From CAVURS01 sp963834425 (lineage in GTDB: Bacteria; Actinomycetota; Actinomycetes; Actinomycetales; CAVURS01): DNA of 64,000 bases. The position numbers and the translations under genes were made by a program. Positions 26,559 through 36,167 of the stretch are shown here, piece after piece. The DNA lies in assembly GCA_963834425.1 (NCBI GenBank), contig CAWIBR010000013.1:744001-808000 (forward strand), written 5' to 3'. The notes beneath the pieces are model-generated. The model did not search any database. It saw only the letters and a list, made by a program, of their open reading frames with translations, and was not told where the DNA came from. Every line of letters begins with the position of its first letter. The stretch's first letter is position 1.

Positions 26559-27425
26559 ATGAAGCAGCTGTCGCGCGTCGAGCCCACCTGGCGCCTGCCC
26601 GAGGTCGCGAAGGTCGCCCCTCTCGGGCCGGAGAATGCGGTCGAGGCACCTGACCTGAGCGAACCAGCGGCCACGACGGGCATCGCAGGGCGAAGGCTCG
26701 AGGCGGCCCGCGAGCTGGCCCTGGTCGCAGCGCTGTTCGGTCTCTACGAGGTGGGCCGCAACGTGGCCGCCGGCCACGTCAGTCGCGCGTTCGCCAACGC
26801 CGGCTCGCTGTGGCACCTCGAGCGGTGGCTGCACCTTCCGGACGAGGCGACCCTGCAGGCGCCCTTCGTCAGCCACCCGGACCTGGCCCACGCGGCCAAT
26901 GTCTTCTACGCCAGCGTCCACTTTCCGCTGACCGTCGCCACGCTGGTGCTGTTGTGGTGGTTCCGCCCCGACGACTACCGGTGGACCCGCACCGTGATGG
27001 CCGCGATGACCTTCGCCGCCTTGCTGCTCCAGACCGCGATCCCGCTGGCCCCGCCGCGGATGCTGTCCGGAGTCGGCCTGGTCGACCTGGCCCACCTCTA
27101 CGGGCCCAGCGTCTACGGGACAGCGGCCAACAGCGGCTTCACCGACCAGTTCGCGGCCATGCCGTCCCTCCACGTCGGCTGGGCGGTGTTGGTTGCGGTG
27201 GCGGCGATCCGCGCGCTGCGCAGCCGGTGGCGGTTCCTGGTGCTCCTGCATCCGGCCCTGACCCTGACCGTCGTCCTGGTGACGGGCAACCACTACTGGC
27301 TGGACGGCCTGGTCTCGATCGTGTTGCTGTGCTTGGCGATTGCGTTGGAGCCGGCACTCAACGCGGCGTACGGCCGGGTTCGATCGGCGCGCAGACGGAA
27401 TGGTCCCGTTACGGCAAATGGGTGA
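26559..27425 (+). CDS. PAP2-family membrane protein (inositolphosphotransferase-like)
   Basis: The 288-residue integral membrane protein has six hydrophobic segments and the phosphatidic acid phosphatase-2 motifs: FAAMPSLHVGWAV (motif 2 with His) and TGNHYWLDG (motif 3 with the catalytic His). Motif 1 is reduced, as in the PAP2_3 subgroup, whose members handle lipid phosphates or phosphoinositol transfer. It starts at an ATG at 26559 with GGGAGG five bases before. It is alone behind tRNA-Val and a palindrome. The lipid substrate is unknown. Confidence 0.85.
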   Translation: MKQLSRVEPTWRLPEVAKVAPLGPENAVEAPDLSEPAATTGIAGRRLEAARELALVAALFGLYEVGRNVAAGHVSRAFANAGSLWHLERWLHLPDEATLQAPFVSHPDLAHAANVFYASVHFPLTVATLVLLWWFRPDDYRWTRTVMAAMTFAALLLQTAIPLAPPRMLSGVGLVDLAHLYGPSVYGTAANSGFTDQFAAMPSLHVGWAVLVAVAAIRALRSRWRFLVLLHPALTLTVVLVTGNHYWLDGLVSIVLLCLAIALEPALNAAYGRVRSARRRNGPVTANG

Positions 27426-27647
27426 TTCCTGCCCTGGTATTCAGCGGATTGCAAGCCCATCCTGTAAGGGTCCATAGCGTCGGCACTCCTACCTCAGCTA
27501 CGCGCATCGCAAGGGCGAAAACCCCCAGGTCAGTGGCGGATTGGCTGGTGTCTGTGCAGTCCTTCGGTCCGGTTGGCTTCCGGTGAGCTGCGGGTTGTCG
27601 GGAGCTGCTCCGACGGGGAACTCGGCGACACGAGCGACGTGCGTCAG

Positions 27648-27663
27648 TGACTTCGCGAAGTCA
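27648..27663. promoter_or_regulatory. 16-bp perfect palindrome upstream of the Nif3-like gene
   Basis: TGACTTCGCGAAGTCA is identical to its own complement. It lies 15 bases before the GTG at 27678, with TTACCCTACGG between, so it would sit over or next to the promoter of the gene chain that starts there. It looks like a dimer operator. The other 220 bases between the PAP2 stop (27425) and here show no gene, tRNA or clear terminator. Confidence 0.7.
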
Positions 27664-27677
27664 TTACCCTACGGTGC

Positions 27678-28630
27678 GTGATCGTGGACACTGACCTCGC
27701 CGAGGACCTCGCACCGACCGTCGAAGACCCCGACCCGGCCGCCGACACCGCCTGCCACCGCAACGACGGTGGCCGACATCGTCCGCGAGCTCGAGCGGAT
27801 CTACCCCCTGGCCAGCGCGGCCGACTGGGACTCGGTCGGCCTGGTCTGCGGCGATCCCTCGACCCCGGTCAGCAAGATCCTGTTCGCCATCGACCCCACC
27901 CAGGCGGTGGTCGAGGAGGCCAAGGAGTACGGCGCGCAGCTCCTGGTCACCCATCACCCGCTCTTCCTGCGCGGCGTGCACTCGGTTGCGTCGACGACGG
28001 CCAAGGGGCGCGTCGTCCACGAGCTGCTCAGTGCCGGCTGCGCGCTCTACGTCGCCCACACCAACGCCGACGCCGCGGCGCCCGGGTGTGTCCGACGCGC
28101 TGGCCCGGGTGATCGGCCTGGAGGACCTGACGCCCTTGGTCGGTCGAGCCGGTCGAAGGCGACGCCGAGGACGGTGCTCGTTGCCCGCGGCGACCGGGAT
28201 CGGCCGGGTCGGCAACCTGCCGACCACCGTCTCGCTGCACGAGCTCGCCCTCATCGTGGCCGGCGCGCTGCCGACCACCGTCCAGGGTGTGCGAGCGGCC
28301 GGCCCGGAGGTCGGGCGGGTGCGCCGGGTCGCCGTCTGCGGTGGCGCCGGGGACACGCTCTTCGACGCCGTACGACGCAGTGGGGCCGACGCCTACGTCA
28401 CCGCCGACCTGCGTCACCACCCGGCGCTGGAGGCCCGCGAGGACTCCGACGGCACGCCGTGGCTGGTCGACGTGTCGCACTGGGCGAGCGAGTGGCCGTG
28501 GCTGGCGGGCTGTGCCGACCGGGTGATGGCCGCGCTGGGGAGCGCGCAGACTACGGTGGAGGCGCGCGTCTCGACGACGCGCACCGACCCGTGGACCATG
28601 CACGTCCCCAGCCGAGGAGGTCAGGCCTGA
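27678..28630 (+). CDS. Nif3-like dinuclear metal center protein, several frameshifts
   Basis: This is a member of the NIF3/YbgI family, hexameric proteins with two metal ions per subunit whose cellular role is not settled (GTP cyclohydrolase 1 type 2 by name). Conserved parts are WDSVGLVCGD, LLVTHHPLFLRGV with metal-binding His, VCGGAGDTLFD, DLRHHPALEARE and VDVSHWASEWPW. The coding frame changes around 27755, at about 28085 and between 28140 and 28190. The GTG at 27678 gives a well-biased acidic N-terminus (VIVDTDLAEDLAPTVEDPDP), so I start there. It leads a chain of overlapping genes to metZ. Confidence 0.8.
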
Positions 28631-29367
28631 ACGCCTCGCCCAGCGACCAGCAACGCCTGCTCGACCTGCAAGCTCTGGACACCCGGATCGACCAGATCGC
28701 CCACCGTCGCTCGACGTTGCCCCAGCACGCCCAGGTCGCCCAGCTCGAGGAGCGGCTGACCGAGCTGCGCGACGAGGTCGTCGTGGCCGAGACCGAGCAG
28801 ACCGACATCGGCCGCGAGCTGGTCAAGGCCGAGGGTGACGTCGAGCTGGTGCGGCAGCGCTCGGCCCGCGACCAGGGCCGGCTGGACTCCGGCCAGTCCT
28901 CGCACAAGGACCTGGAGCACCTGCAGCACGAGATGGCGACGCTGGCCAAGCGGCAGAGCGACCTCGAGGACGTCGAGCTCGAGGTCATGGAGCGGCTCGA
29001 GACGCGCGACGGCGCCGGGCCGAGGAGCTGCGCGCCGAGCGCGACCAGTTGACGACCGACCTGGAGCAGCGCCGTCGCCGATCGGGACGCGGCCCTGGCC
29101 GTGCTGGACGCCGAGCTGGGCGAGACGACTCAGGGGCGGGACAACCTGGCGGCCGGCTTGCCGGCCGACCTGGTCACGCTCTACGAGAAGATCCGGGTCA
29201 GCTCGGGCACCGGCGCGGCCCCGCTGCATCAGGGCCGCTGCGAGGGATGCCGGATCGAGCTCACCCCCACCGACCTGCAACGGATCCGCAGTGCGGCCCC
29301 GGACGAAGTGCTGCGCTGTGAGGAGTGCCGCCGGATCCTGGTCCGGGTGCCCGAGTCGGGACTGTGA
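28627..29367 (+). CDS. Coiled-coil zinc ribbon protein, two frameshifts, CTG start
   Basis: The protein of about 246 residues has a long coiled coil (LLDLQALDTRIDQIAHRR, then LEERLTELRDEVVVAETEQ) and a C-terminal four-Cys zinc ribbon, CEGC and CEEC, about 30 residues apart. This matches the CT398-like zinc ribbon family of unknown function, always next to Nif3 in actinobacteria as far as I know. No ATG or GTG fits: the family start NASPSDQQRLLDLQALD is reached from a CTG at 28627 overlapping the Nif3 TGA, with GAGGAGG six bases before. Frame changes near 29010 and 29075 join the two halves. Confidence 0.83.
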
Positions 29368-29891
29368 CCCGACGGCTGGTCGTCGAGGCCGACGGCGGCT
29401 CCCGCGGCAACCCCGGGCCCGCGGCGTACGGCGCGCTGGTCCGTGACGGTGACACCGGTGAGCTGCTCGCCGAGGACGCCAAGTACCTCGGCCACACGAC
29501 CAACAACGTCGCCGAGTACTCCGGCCTGGTGTCCGGTCTGGGATTGGCCAAGGCCATCGACCCCGAGGCCGCCGTCGAGGTGCGGATGGACTCCAAGCTG
29601 GTCGTCGAGCAGATGTCCGGCCGCTGGAAGATCAAGCACGAGGACATGCGCCGGCTGGCGCTGGAGGCCCGCGCGATCCTGCCCCGCGAGCAGGTGAGCT
29701 ACGTCTGGGTCCCGCGCGCGATGAACTCCGCGGCCGATCGCCTGGCCAACGAGGCGATGGACCTGGCCGCTCGGGGGCGCGAGTGGACCCGGCCGCCCGA
29801 GTGCCTACGCTGGAGGCGAACCCTCGCCGGAGAGTGGCTCGACCCCGAAGGAGCAGACCGCGCAGATGACGCAGACGACGGCACCCAGTGA
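29364..29891 (+). CDS. Ribonuclease HI (single-domain)
   Basis: The 175-residue protein cuts RNA in RNA-DNA hybrids. The RNase H acidic set is visible: D10 in VEADGGSRGNPGP, E51 in NNVAEYSG, D76 in VRMDSKLVVEQM and D125 in ADRLANEAMD. Streptomyces and mycobacterial relatives at this place are often fused to a C-terminal histidine phosphatase domain; that part is absent here. The GTG start overlaps the zinc ribbon stop as GTGA, and the 3' end overlaps the DUF1737 start by 26 bases. Confidence 0.92.
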   Translation: MTRRLVVEADGGSRGNPGPAAYGALVRDGDTGELLAEDAKYLGHTTNNVAEYSGLVSGLGLAKAIDPEAAVEVRMDSKLVVEQMSGRWKIKHEDMRRLALEARAILPREQVSYVWVPRAMNSAADRLANEAMDLAARGREWTRPPECLRWRRTLAGEWLDPEGADRADDADDGTQ

Positions 29892-30082
29892 CGGCGGGTC
29901 GGTCCGCCTGGCCTACCGGTTGTTGACCGGACCCGACGACGCGGCGTTCTGCGAGCGGGTCAGCGCAGGCACTCGCCGAGGGCTACCAGCTGCACGGCAA
30001 CCCGGCCATCGCCTACAACGGCGAGCAGGTCGTGGTCGCCCAGGCCCTGGTCGACCCTCGCGTGCTGGGCTTCGGCTCATGA
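29866..30082 (+). CDS. DUF1737 domain protein, one frameshift
   Basis: A small protein of about 71 residues with YRLLTGPDDAAFCERVS followed, after one extra base near 29968, by ALAEGYQLHGNPAIAYNG and VVVAQALVDP. That order and length fit DUF1737 (function unknown). It begins inside the end of the RNase H gene and ends with TGA overlapping the ATG of the rhodanese gene (ATGA), so it is translationally coupled on both sides. Confidence 0.75.
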
Positions 30083-30462
30083 CGTACGCCGGGGACCTGA
30101 CGCCCACCGAGGCGTTCGACCTGGTGCGCGACGACCCCGACGCCGTGCTCGTCGACGTCCGCACCGAGCAGGAGTGGGACCAGGTCGGCGTGCCCGACCT
30201 CAGCGAGCTCGGCAAACAGGTCGTCTTCCTGGAGTGGCAGCAGGGCCCGCAACGCCGGCTCAACCCCGACTTCGTCAGCCAGCTGGCCGAGGCCGTGCCC
30301 GCGGGCGCCCACGTCGTGATGATCTGCCGCTCGGGGGTGCGCAGCGTGGCCGCGGCCGACGCCGCGACGGCAGCCGGCATCGGCCCGGCGTACAACGTGC
30401 TCGAGGGGTTCGAGGGCGGCGGCGGCTGGCAGCGCAGCCAGCTGCCCTGGCGTCAGCGATGA
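30079..30462 (+). CDS. Rhodanese-like sulfurtransferase
   Basis: The 127-residue single-domain rhodanese has VLVDVRTEQEWDQVGVP and the active-site loop CRSGVRS with the sulfur-carrying Cys, then AYNVLEGFEGGGGW. Such proteins pass sulfane sulfur between donors. It lies directly before metZ (ATGA overlap), and this pair is common in actinobacteria, so a role in supplying sulfide for homocysteine formation is plausible but not shown. Confidence 0.92.
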   Translation: MTYAGDLTPTEAFDLVRDDPDAVLVDVRTEQEWDQVGVPDLSELGKQVVFLEWQQGPQRRLNPDFVSQLAEAVPAGAHVVMICRSGVRSVAAADAATAAGIGPAYNVLEGFEGGGGWQRSQLPWRQR

Positions 30463-31660
30463 CGGGGAGTGCGGGCGACCCGCGAGCGCGGGCTGGCGGC
30501 CGGACACCCTCGCGGTGCGAGGAGGGTTGCAGCGCAGCGGTTTTGACGAGACGGCCGAGGCGCTCTACCTCACCTCCGGCTACGTCTACGCCAATGCGGC
30601 GGAGGCCGAGTCGGCCTTCGCCGGTGACATCGAGCGCTACGTCTACTCCCGCTACGGCAACCCCACGGTCACGACCTTCGAGCAGCGGCTGCGCCTGATC
30701 GAGGGCGCGCCCGCCTGCTTCGCGACCGCGACCGGGATGGCCGCGGTCTTCACCGCTCTCGCCGGCCTGCTCGGCCAGGGCGACCGGGTCGTGGCGGCCC
30801 GCAGCCTGTTCGGCTCGTGCTTCGTGATCCTGGACGAGATCCTGCCGCGCTGGGGGGTCGAGAGCGTCTTCGTCGACGGTTCCGACCTGGACCAGTGGCG
30901 GGCGGCGCTCGCCGAGCCGACCACGGCCGTCTTCTTCGAGTCACCGTCGAACCCGATGCAGGAGCTCGTCGACCTGCGGGCGGTCTGCGACCTCGCCCAT
31001 GCGGCCGGCGCTCAGGTCGTCGTCGACAACGTCTTCGCGACGCCGCTGCTGCAACGGCCGATGGAGTTCGGGGCCGACATCGTCGTCTACTCCGCGACCA
31101 AGCACATCGACGGGCAGGGACGCACCCTCGGTGGGGCGATCCTGGGCACCGAGGAGTTCATCGACGGGCCGGTGCAGAACCTGATGCGGCACACCGGTCC
31201 TTCGATGAGCCCGTTCAACGCGTGGGTGCTGACCAAGGGCCTGGAGACGATGAGCATGCGGGTCGCCAAGTCGTGCGCGTCGGCGCTGCGCATCGCGCAG
31301 TGGCTCGAGCAGCAGCCGAAGGTGGCGGCGGTGCGCTACCCCTTCCTGGAGTCGCACCCGCAGCACGCCCTGGCCCCGCCGCAGATGTCCGCCGGCGGGA
31401 CCGTCGTCACGTTCGAGCTGGACGGCGGCAAGGCCGAGGCGTTCCGGCTGCTCGACGCGCTCCAGATCATCGACATCTCCAACAACCTGGGCGACTCCAA
31501 GTCACTGATCACGCACCCGGCGACGACGACGCACCGCCGGCTGGGCGAGGAGGCCCGGCTGGCGGTCGGGATCACCGACGGCATCGTGCGGATCTCGGTC
31601 GGGCTGGAAGATCCCGACGACCTGCTCGAGGATCTCGAGACCGCCCTGACCAAGGTCTGA
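30459..31660 (+). CDS. metZ: O-succinylhomoserine sulfhydrylase, one frameshift
   Basis: MetZ forms homocysteine from O-succinyl- (or O-acetyl-) homoserine and sulfide using PLP. The PLP lysine is in VVYSATKHIDGQGR; GLQRSGFDETAEALYLTSGYVY, YVYSRYGNPT and SMSPFNAWVLTKGLETM are family signatures, and the length of about 399 is normal. The start is the ATG at 30459 overlapping the rhodanese stop; a frame change near 30488 joins MTGSAGDPRAR to WRPDTLAVRGGLQ. The remaining frame is open to 31660. It ends the chain that begins at the Nif3-like gene. Confidence 0.9.
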
Positions 31661-31671
31661 GCCGGGCGCGG

Positions 31672-32826
31672 CTAGCCGGTCAGGCTGAGGGCGGCGGTCG
31701 TGGTGACCATCAGCAGCGGGACGACGACCAGCCCGCGCAGGAAGAAGCGGCGCGTGGAGACCTCGACGCCCACGGCCTGGCAGCGTTCCCGCCACAGCAG
31801 GGTCGCGAGCGAGGCCCACAGGGTGAGCAGCGGCCCGCAGTTGACGCCGAGGAGCAGGGCGACCAGCCGGGTGGGTGAGGAGTCGGCGACCGGCTCGAGC
31901 GCGAGGTAGGCCGGCAGGTTGTTGAAACCGTTGGCGCTCAACGCTCCGGTCGTGGCCAGGCGCAGGTGGTCGGGCCAGCTCTCGCCGGTGCCGGCGATCC
32001 GGGCCAGGAGGTGGGGCAGGCCGTGGACCTGCAACGTCTGCACGACGAAGAACAGGCCGATCACCAGCAGCACGAGCCGCCAGGGGACGTGCGAGGGGTG
32101 CAGGTCGGCCGGCCGGCGCACGGCGAAGACGCGCGACCAGCAGCGAGGGCGGCGATGCTGGCCGGCCAGGCCGGCTGCACCCCGAGGGCGAAAGCCGGGC
32201 GCCAGGGCCAGGCACACGCCGGCCGAGACCCAGAGCAGCACTGGATCCTCGATCGGCGGTTGAGGCGGTCGTTCGTAGCGTCGTCCGCAGGTCACGATGG
32301 AACATCGCCGCCAGGACCAGCACCGTCACGACCACCGACACAAGGGCGGGCAGCCAGCTGATCGCGACGTAGCCGCGGACGTCAACGCCGAGGGCCTGGA
32401 ACCTATGCAGCGCAAGGAGATTCGTCAGGTTGGAAACGGGCAGGAGCATCGATGCCGTGTCGGCGAGCCAGACCGTGGTCATCGCGAACAGCGCGGGTGA
32501 GATGCCGACCTGTGCGGCGAGGGCGAGCGCGACCGGGGTGAGCAGCACGGCCGTGGTGTCGAGGGACAGCACGATGGTCGAGGCGGTGGCGAGCAGCACG
32601 ATCAACAGCCAGAGCGCCCAGGTGCGGCCGCGGCCGACCCGGGCCGCGAGGTGGGCCGCCGCGTCGAACACGCCGGCGTTCTGGGCCAGCTGGGCGACGA
32701 CGGTGATCGCGACCAGGAACACCAGGACGGGCGCGATCCGCCGCAGGATCGACTTCCGGCGTCGCTGACCGGCAGCAGTCGTGTGGCCACGGCCGCCGCG
32801 GCGGCCACCAGGGACGCCCACCACAT
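31672..32826 (-). CDS. SLC13/ArsB-type anion permease, several frameshifts
   Basis: The membrane protein has ten or more hydrophobic helices. ITVVAQLAQNAGVFDAAAH, LDTTAVLLTPVALALA and LLPVSNLTNLLALHRFQ resemble the Asp/Asn-rich hairpins of ion transporter (IT) superfamily permeases such as ArsB and SLC13, and GALSANGFNNLPAYLAL is the second such hairpin. It probably moves an anion (arsenite or a dicarboxylate), which cannot be decided. It begins at an ATG at 32826 and needs frame changes near 32760 and around 32150-32290. It ends 12 bases from the metZ stop (convergent). Confidence 0.75.
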
Positions 32827-32831
32827 CGCGC

Positions 32832-33612
32832 TCAGTCCCCGCGCAGGACGACGTCCAGGGTCCACGGGCGCCCGGCCCGCTCGGGTCCGGACAGCTCCAC
32901 CTCGAAGGCGCCCGCCGCCAGCTCGGCGACCTGCTGCACCGTGCGAGGGACCGTTGTGCTGCTGACCAGGTGTCGCGTCAGCTGACCGCGGGTCAGCTTG
33001 GCCAGGTGGGAGACGACGCTGCGCCGGCCGGCGACCTCGCGGACGACCCGCACGGCGAGCCAGCGGTCGGCCTGGGGTCCGGTGGGGCTCCACATCGCGG
33101 CGTACCCCGACGAGCGGCAGTCGACGATGACGCTGCGCCCGGCGAGCTCGTCCAGGACCGGCCGCAGGCGGGGTCGCCACCAGCTCGCCAACGGGCCCAG
33201 ACCGGGCAGGTCAGCGGTGATGCCGAGGCGGTAGGGCGGGATCCGGTCGGCGGGCCGGAGCGCGCCCCACAGGGCGGAGGCGATGACGATGCTGCGTCCG
33301 GCGCGACGCCGGGCCGTCGGGTCCAGGCCGGCCAGGTCGAGGGCTTCGTAGAGAACCCCGGTGAAGACCTGCCCCGCAGCCGCGGCCGGTGTCCGGCGCA
33401 GGTGCACGTTCGCGGCGACCTCATGCGCGCAACGACGCACCCACGTCCAGCCGTTCGTGCGCGTCGTCCAGGGCGCTCGTCGCGACCAACCGGTCGAGCA
33501 TCTCCTCGCGGGCTGCTGCCAGCTCGGGGAAGGACAGAGCGTCGATGGCGACCGGGTTGCCGCGGCGGCGGGCCGGTGACTTGCCCTCCGAGGGCGGCAG
33601 GAGGACGAGCAC
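32832..33612 (-). CDS. yaaA: YaaA-family peroxide stress protein, one frameshift
   Basis: YaaA lowers free iron and protects DNA during peroxide stress. The N-terminus VLVLLPPSEGKSPARRRG is the family signature, and the second part has VFTGVLYEALDLAGL, ALWGALRPADRIPPYRLGI and YAAMWSP. The GTG at 33612 is chosen as the start. The two parts are joined by a frame change near 33430. The total of about 259 residues is normal. It lies six bases upstream of the permease gene. Confidence 0.85.
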
Positions 33613-33674
33613 GAGGAGCAAGGTTAGGCGGCAGAGACCGCCCGGGCGCGCTGGGGCCTGCGTAGGGTTGGGGC

Positions 33675-35131
33675 ATGCCGCTGCGGATGATCACCATTCC
33701 TCCGGCGGCTGGCGCTGGCGCCCCGACCGTCGGGACGGTGGACCCGGGTGATCTGACCCAGGCCTTCGCCGAGATCCGGACCGAGCTCGAGATTCCGGAC
33801 GGTTTCCCGGCCGACGTCGAGGCGGCGGCCGCGGAGGCGGCCGCCCATCCGCAGCTGCCGACCGCTCGACCTGACCGACCTCCCGTTCTTCACGATCGAC
33901 CCGCCGGGGTCGACCGATCTGGACCAGGCGATGCACCTCGAACGCACCGCCACCGGCTACCGGGTGCGCTACGCCATCGCGGACCTGCCGGCGTTCCTGC
34001 CGGTCGGTGGGCCGGTCGACATCGAGGCCCGTCGCCGCGGCCAGACCCTCTACGCCCCCGACCGGCGGGCGCTGCTGCACCCCCAGACGCTCAGCGAGGG
34101 CGCGGCCAGCCTGCTGCCCGGCCAGGTGCGCCCGGCCTACGTCTGGGACATCACCCTGGATCGGGACGGCGAGGACGTCGAGGCCGACGTCAAGCTGGCC
34201 CTGGTCAAGAGCGTGGACCGGCTCGACTACGCCCACGTCCAGGCCGCCGTCGACAGCGCGGCGGGCGACCCGCGCTTCGAGCTGTTGCGGGAGATCGGCG
34301 AGTTGCGGCTGCGCTTGGAGCAGGCCCGCGGCGGGGCCAGCCTGCCGATCCCCCAGCAGGAGGTGCTGGTCGAGGACGGGCGCTACCGCCTGCAGTTCCG
34401 GCCGGCGCTCGCCGTCGAGGACTGGAACGCCCAGATCTCGCTGCTGACCGGCATGGTCGCGGCCGACATCATGCTGGGTGGCCAGATCGGCATCCTGCGC
34501 ACGATGCCCGGACCGGATCGCTTCGCCGTGGCGCGCTTCCATCGGCAGGCCGCCGCCCTCGGTGCTCGCTGGCCGGCCGAGCTGCCCTACGGCGCCTTCT
34601 TGCGCACCCTGGACCGCACCGACCCGCACCAGTTGGCCATCGTGCACGAGGCCGCGGCGCTGTTTCGCGGTGCGGGCTACACGCCGTTCGTCGGTGACAT
34701 GCCGGAGCAGGCCGAGCACGCCGCCGTCGCCGCGCCGTACGCGCATGTCACGGCGCCCCTGCGCCGCCTGGTCGACCGGTTCGGTCTGGTGGTCTGTGAG
34801 GCGCTGTGTCGCGGAGCCGACGTTCCGGCCTGGGCGCGGGATGCGCTGCCGTCGATCCCCGCGGTGATGGCCGAGTCCGACCGCATCGCCGGGCAGCTGG
34901 AGCGCGCCTCCACCGATGTGGTCGAGGCCGCCGTCCTGGCCCCGATGATCGGCACGTCGTTCGACGCCGTCGTCGTCGACGTGCACCACAACGGCGATGG
35001 GCTCGTCCAGATCGCCGACCCGGCCGTCCTGGGTGCCGTCTCCGGACCGGTCGAGCTCGGGTCCTCGATCAAGGTCACGCTCGTCGAGGCCGACCTGTCC
35101 CGGCGCGTCGGTCCGGTTCGCCCCCGCCTGA
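33675..35131 (+). CDS. RNB-domain (RNase II/R-like) exoribonuclease, frameshifted at both ends
   Basis: A hydrolytic 3'-5' exoribonuclease of the RNB family. After an N-terminal stretch (MPLRMITIPPAAGAGAPTVG), a frame change near 33868 leads into LDLTDLPFFTIDPPGSTDLD, which holds the catalytic Asp cluster, then YAIADLPAFLPVGGPVD, a long conserved body and PYAHVTAPLRRLVDRFG. A last shift near 35112 gives a stop at 35131; otherwise the frame runs into the noncoding region before rnpB. Without the S1 tail of RNase R, at about 485 residues, it is the short actinobacterial form. Confidence 0.85.
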
Positions 35132-35164
35132 CCAGGCCCGTCCGCGGTCCCTCGCTGACCGGAG

Positions 35165-35216
35165 GGCAGAAGTCCCGGTTTCCGGTCTCGAGCCATGTCG
35201 GACCGCCACTTCTGCC
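35165..35216. repeat. Inverted repeat between the RNB gene and rnpB
   Basis: GGCAGAAGT and ACTTCTGCC are exact 9-bp complements separated by 34 bases that themselves contain GGTC/GACC. It begins about 30 bases after the inferred stop of the RNB gene and ends 50 bases before RNase P RNA. It could end the RNB transcript. There is no T run. Confidence 0.6.
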
Positions 35217-35267
35217 ATCCCGGCGGCGCCCAACCCGTCGTCGTGGCCCGCTACTGTTGCGCTGCGG

Positions 35268-35646
35268 ATGAGTCGGTCGGGCGGCCGCGTCGCAGTGAGG
35301 CAACTCGCTGTGCCGAGGAACGTCCGGGCTCCGTAGGGCAAGGTGGTGGGTAACGCCCACCCGGGGTGACCCGCGGGACAGTGCCACAGAAAACAGACCG
35401 CCGGGGCTTCGGCTCCGGTAAGGGTGAAACGGTGGTGTAAGAGACCACCAGCGTGCCGGGTGACCGGTGCGGCTCGGTAAACCCCACCTGGAGCAAGACC
35501 AGACAGCACGCGTTCGAGGGCGGCCCGCCCGAGCGTGCGGGTAGGTCGCTGGAACGTGCCGGCAACGGTACGTCGAGATGGATGGTCGCCACCTGGGCGC
35601 GGGCAACTGCGCTCAGGGACAGGACCCGGCGTACAGACCGGCTCAT
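35268..35646 (+). ncRNA. rnpB: RNase P RNA, class A
   Basis: This RNA is the catalytic part of RNase P, which trims the 5' end of precursor tRNA. The conserved blocks come in the right order: GAGGAACGTCCGGGCTCC (CR I), ACAGAAAACAGACCGCC, AAGGGTGAAACGGTG, GTAAGAGACCACC (CR II/III), CCCACCTGGAGCAAGACCA, GGATGGTCGCC and CAGGACCCGGCGTACAGACC (CR V). ATGAGTCGGTC at the 5' end pairs with GACCGGCTCAT at the 3' end as helix P1, which fixes the borders within a few bases. TACTGT at 35252 may be its -10 box. Confidence 0.96.
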
Positions 35647-36167
35647 CCGCACCCGTGCGTCACTTCACGACGGCGACGCAGTCCGCTCCGCTCGTCGTGG
35701 CGGCAGTGGTGCTACTCCCGAGGTAGACGTAGCGCCAGCAGCCGGAGACCTTCTGTGGATGTGCCCGGTCAGCCGGCCGGTGCTGGTGCTGCCGGTCGTC
35801 AACTCTCCTCAGTCGAAGTAGCAGTCGCTCTGCCCGGTCAACGTCCAGCCCAGGGTGTCGCCCGGGTCGGCCGTGCCGGTCACCGAGTAGTGGATGAGCG
35901 TCGATGTCCCGGATGTGTCGTTCGGTGCCGAGAACCTAGCCGGGTCGACTCGTCCTGTCAGGAGGTTTCGTCAGGTTATTTGCCGATCTTGGCCATCGAT
36001 GTGGGGTCGGCCTGCTGTCCGGCTGGCTCCCCGTGCGCCAGATGGTCAGGTGTGCAGCCTGCCCGGGACGACAGCCCAGCGGGACAGCAAACCGACCAAA
36101 CGGTTATCGGTCGCAGCGCCGCTGTGCTTGAGGCCGTTCTCGGCTGCCTCCCCGTTACGATCGCCGC
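35647..36167. other. 520-base region without a complete gene
   Basis: Between rnpB and the methyltransferase I see no complete gene. On the minus strand, 35985 to 35809 reads as an open coding-like stretch that ends HYSVTGTADPGDTLGWTLTG and then QSDCYFD before a stop at 35811-35809, but it has no start and an upstream stop, so it may be the 3' remnant of a secreted protein gene. The part 36060-36150 contains short inverted repeats (ACCGA/TCGGT) and probably the promoter of the next gene. No known riboswitch core was recognised. Confidence 0.5.
36156..36161 (+). promoter_or_regulatory. Candidate -10 box of a leaderless transcript
   Basis: TACGAT lies six bases before the GTG start at 36168, so transcription would begin at or next to the start codon. 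No ribosome binding site is present. A convincing -35 box is not seen. Confidence 0.4.

Noticed and set aside
36000..36167. SAM-type riboswitch upstream of the homocysteine methyltransferase
   Set aside because: No conserved SAM or SAH riboswitch core was found and the transcript may be leaderless.
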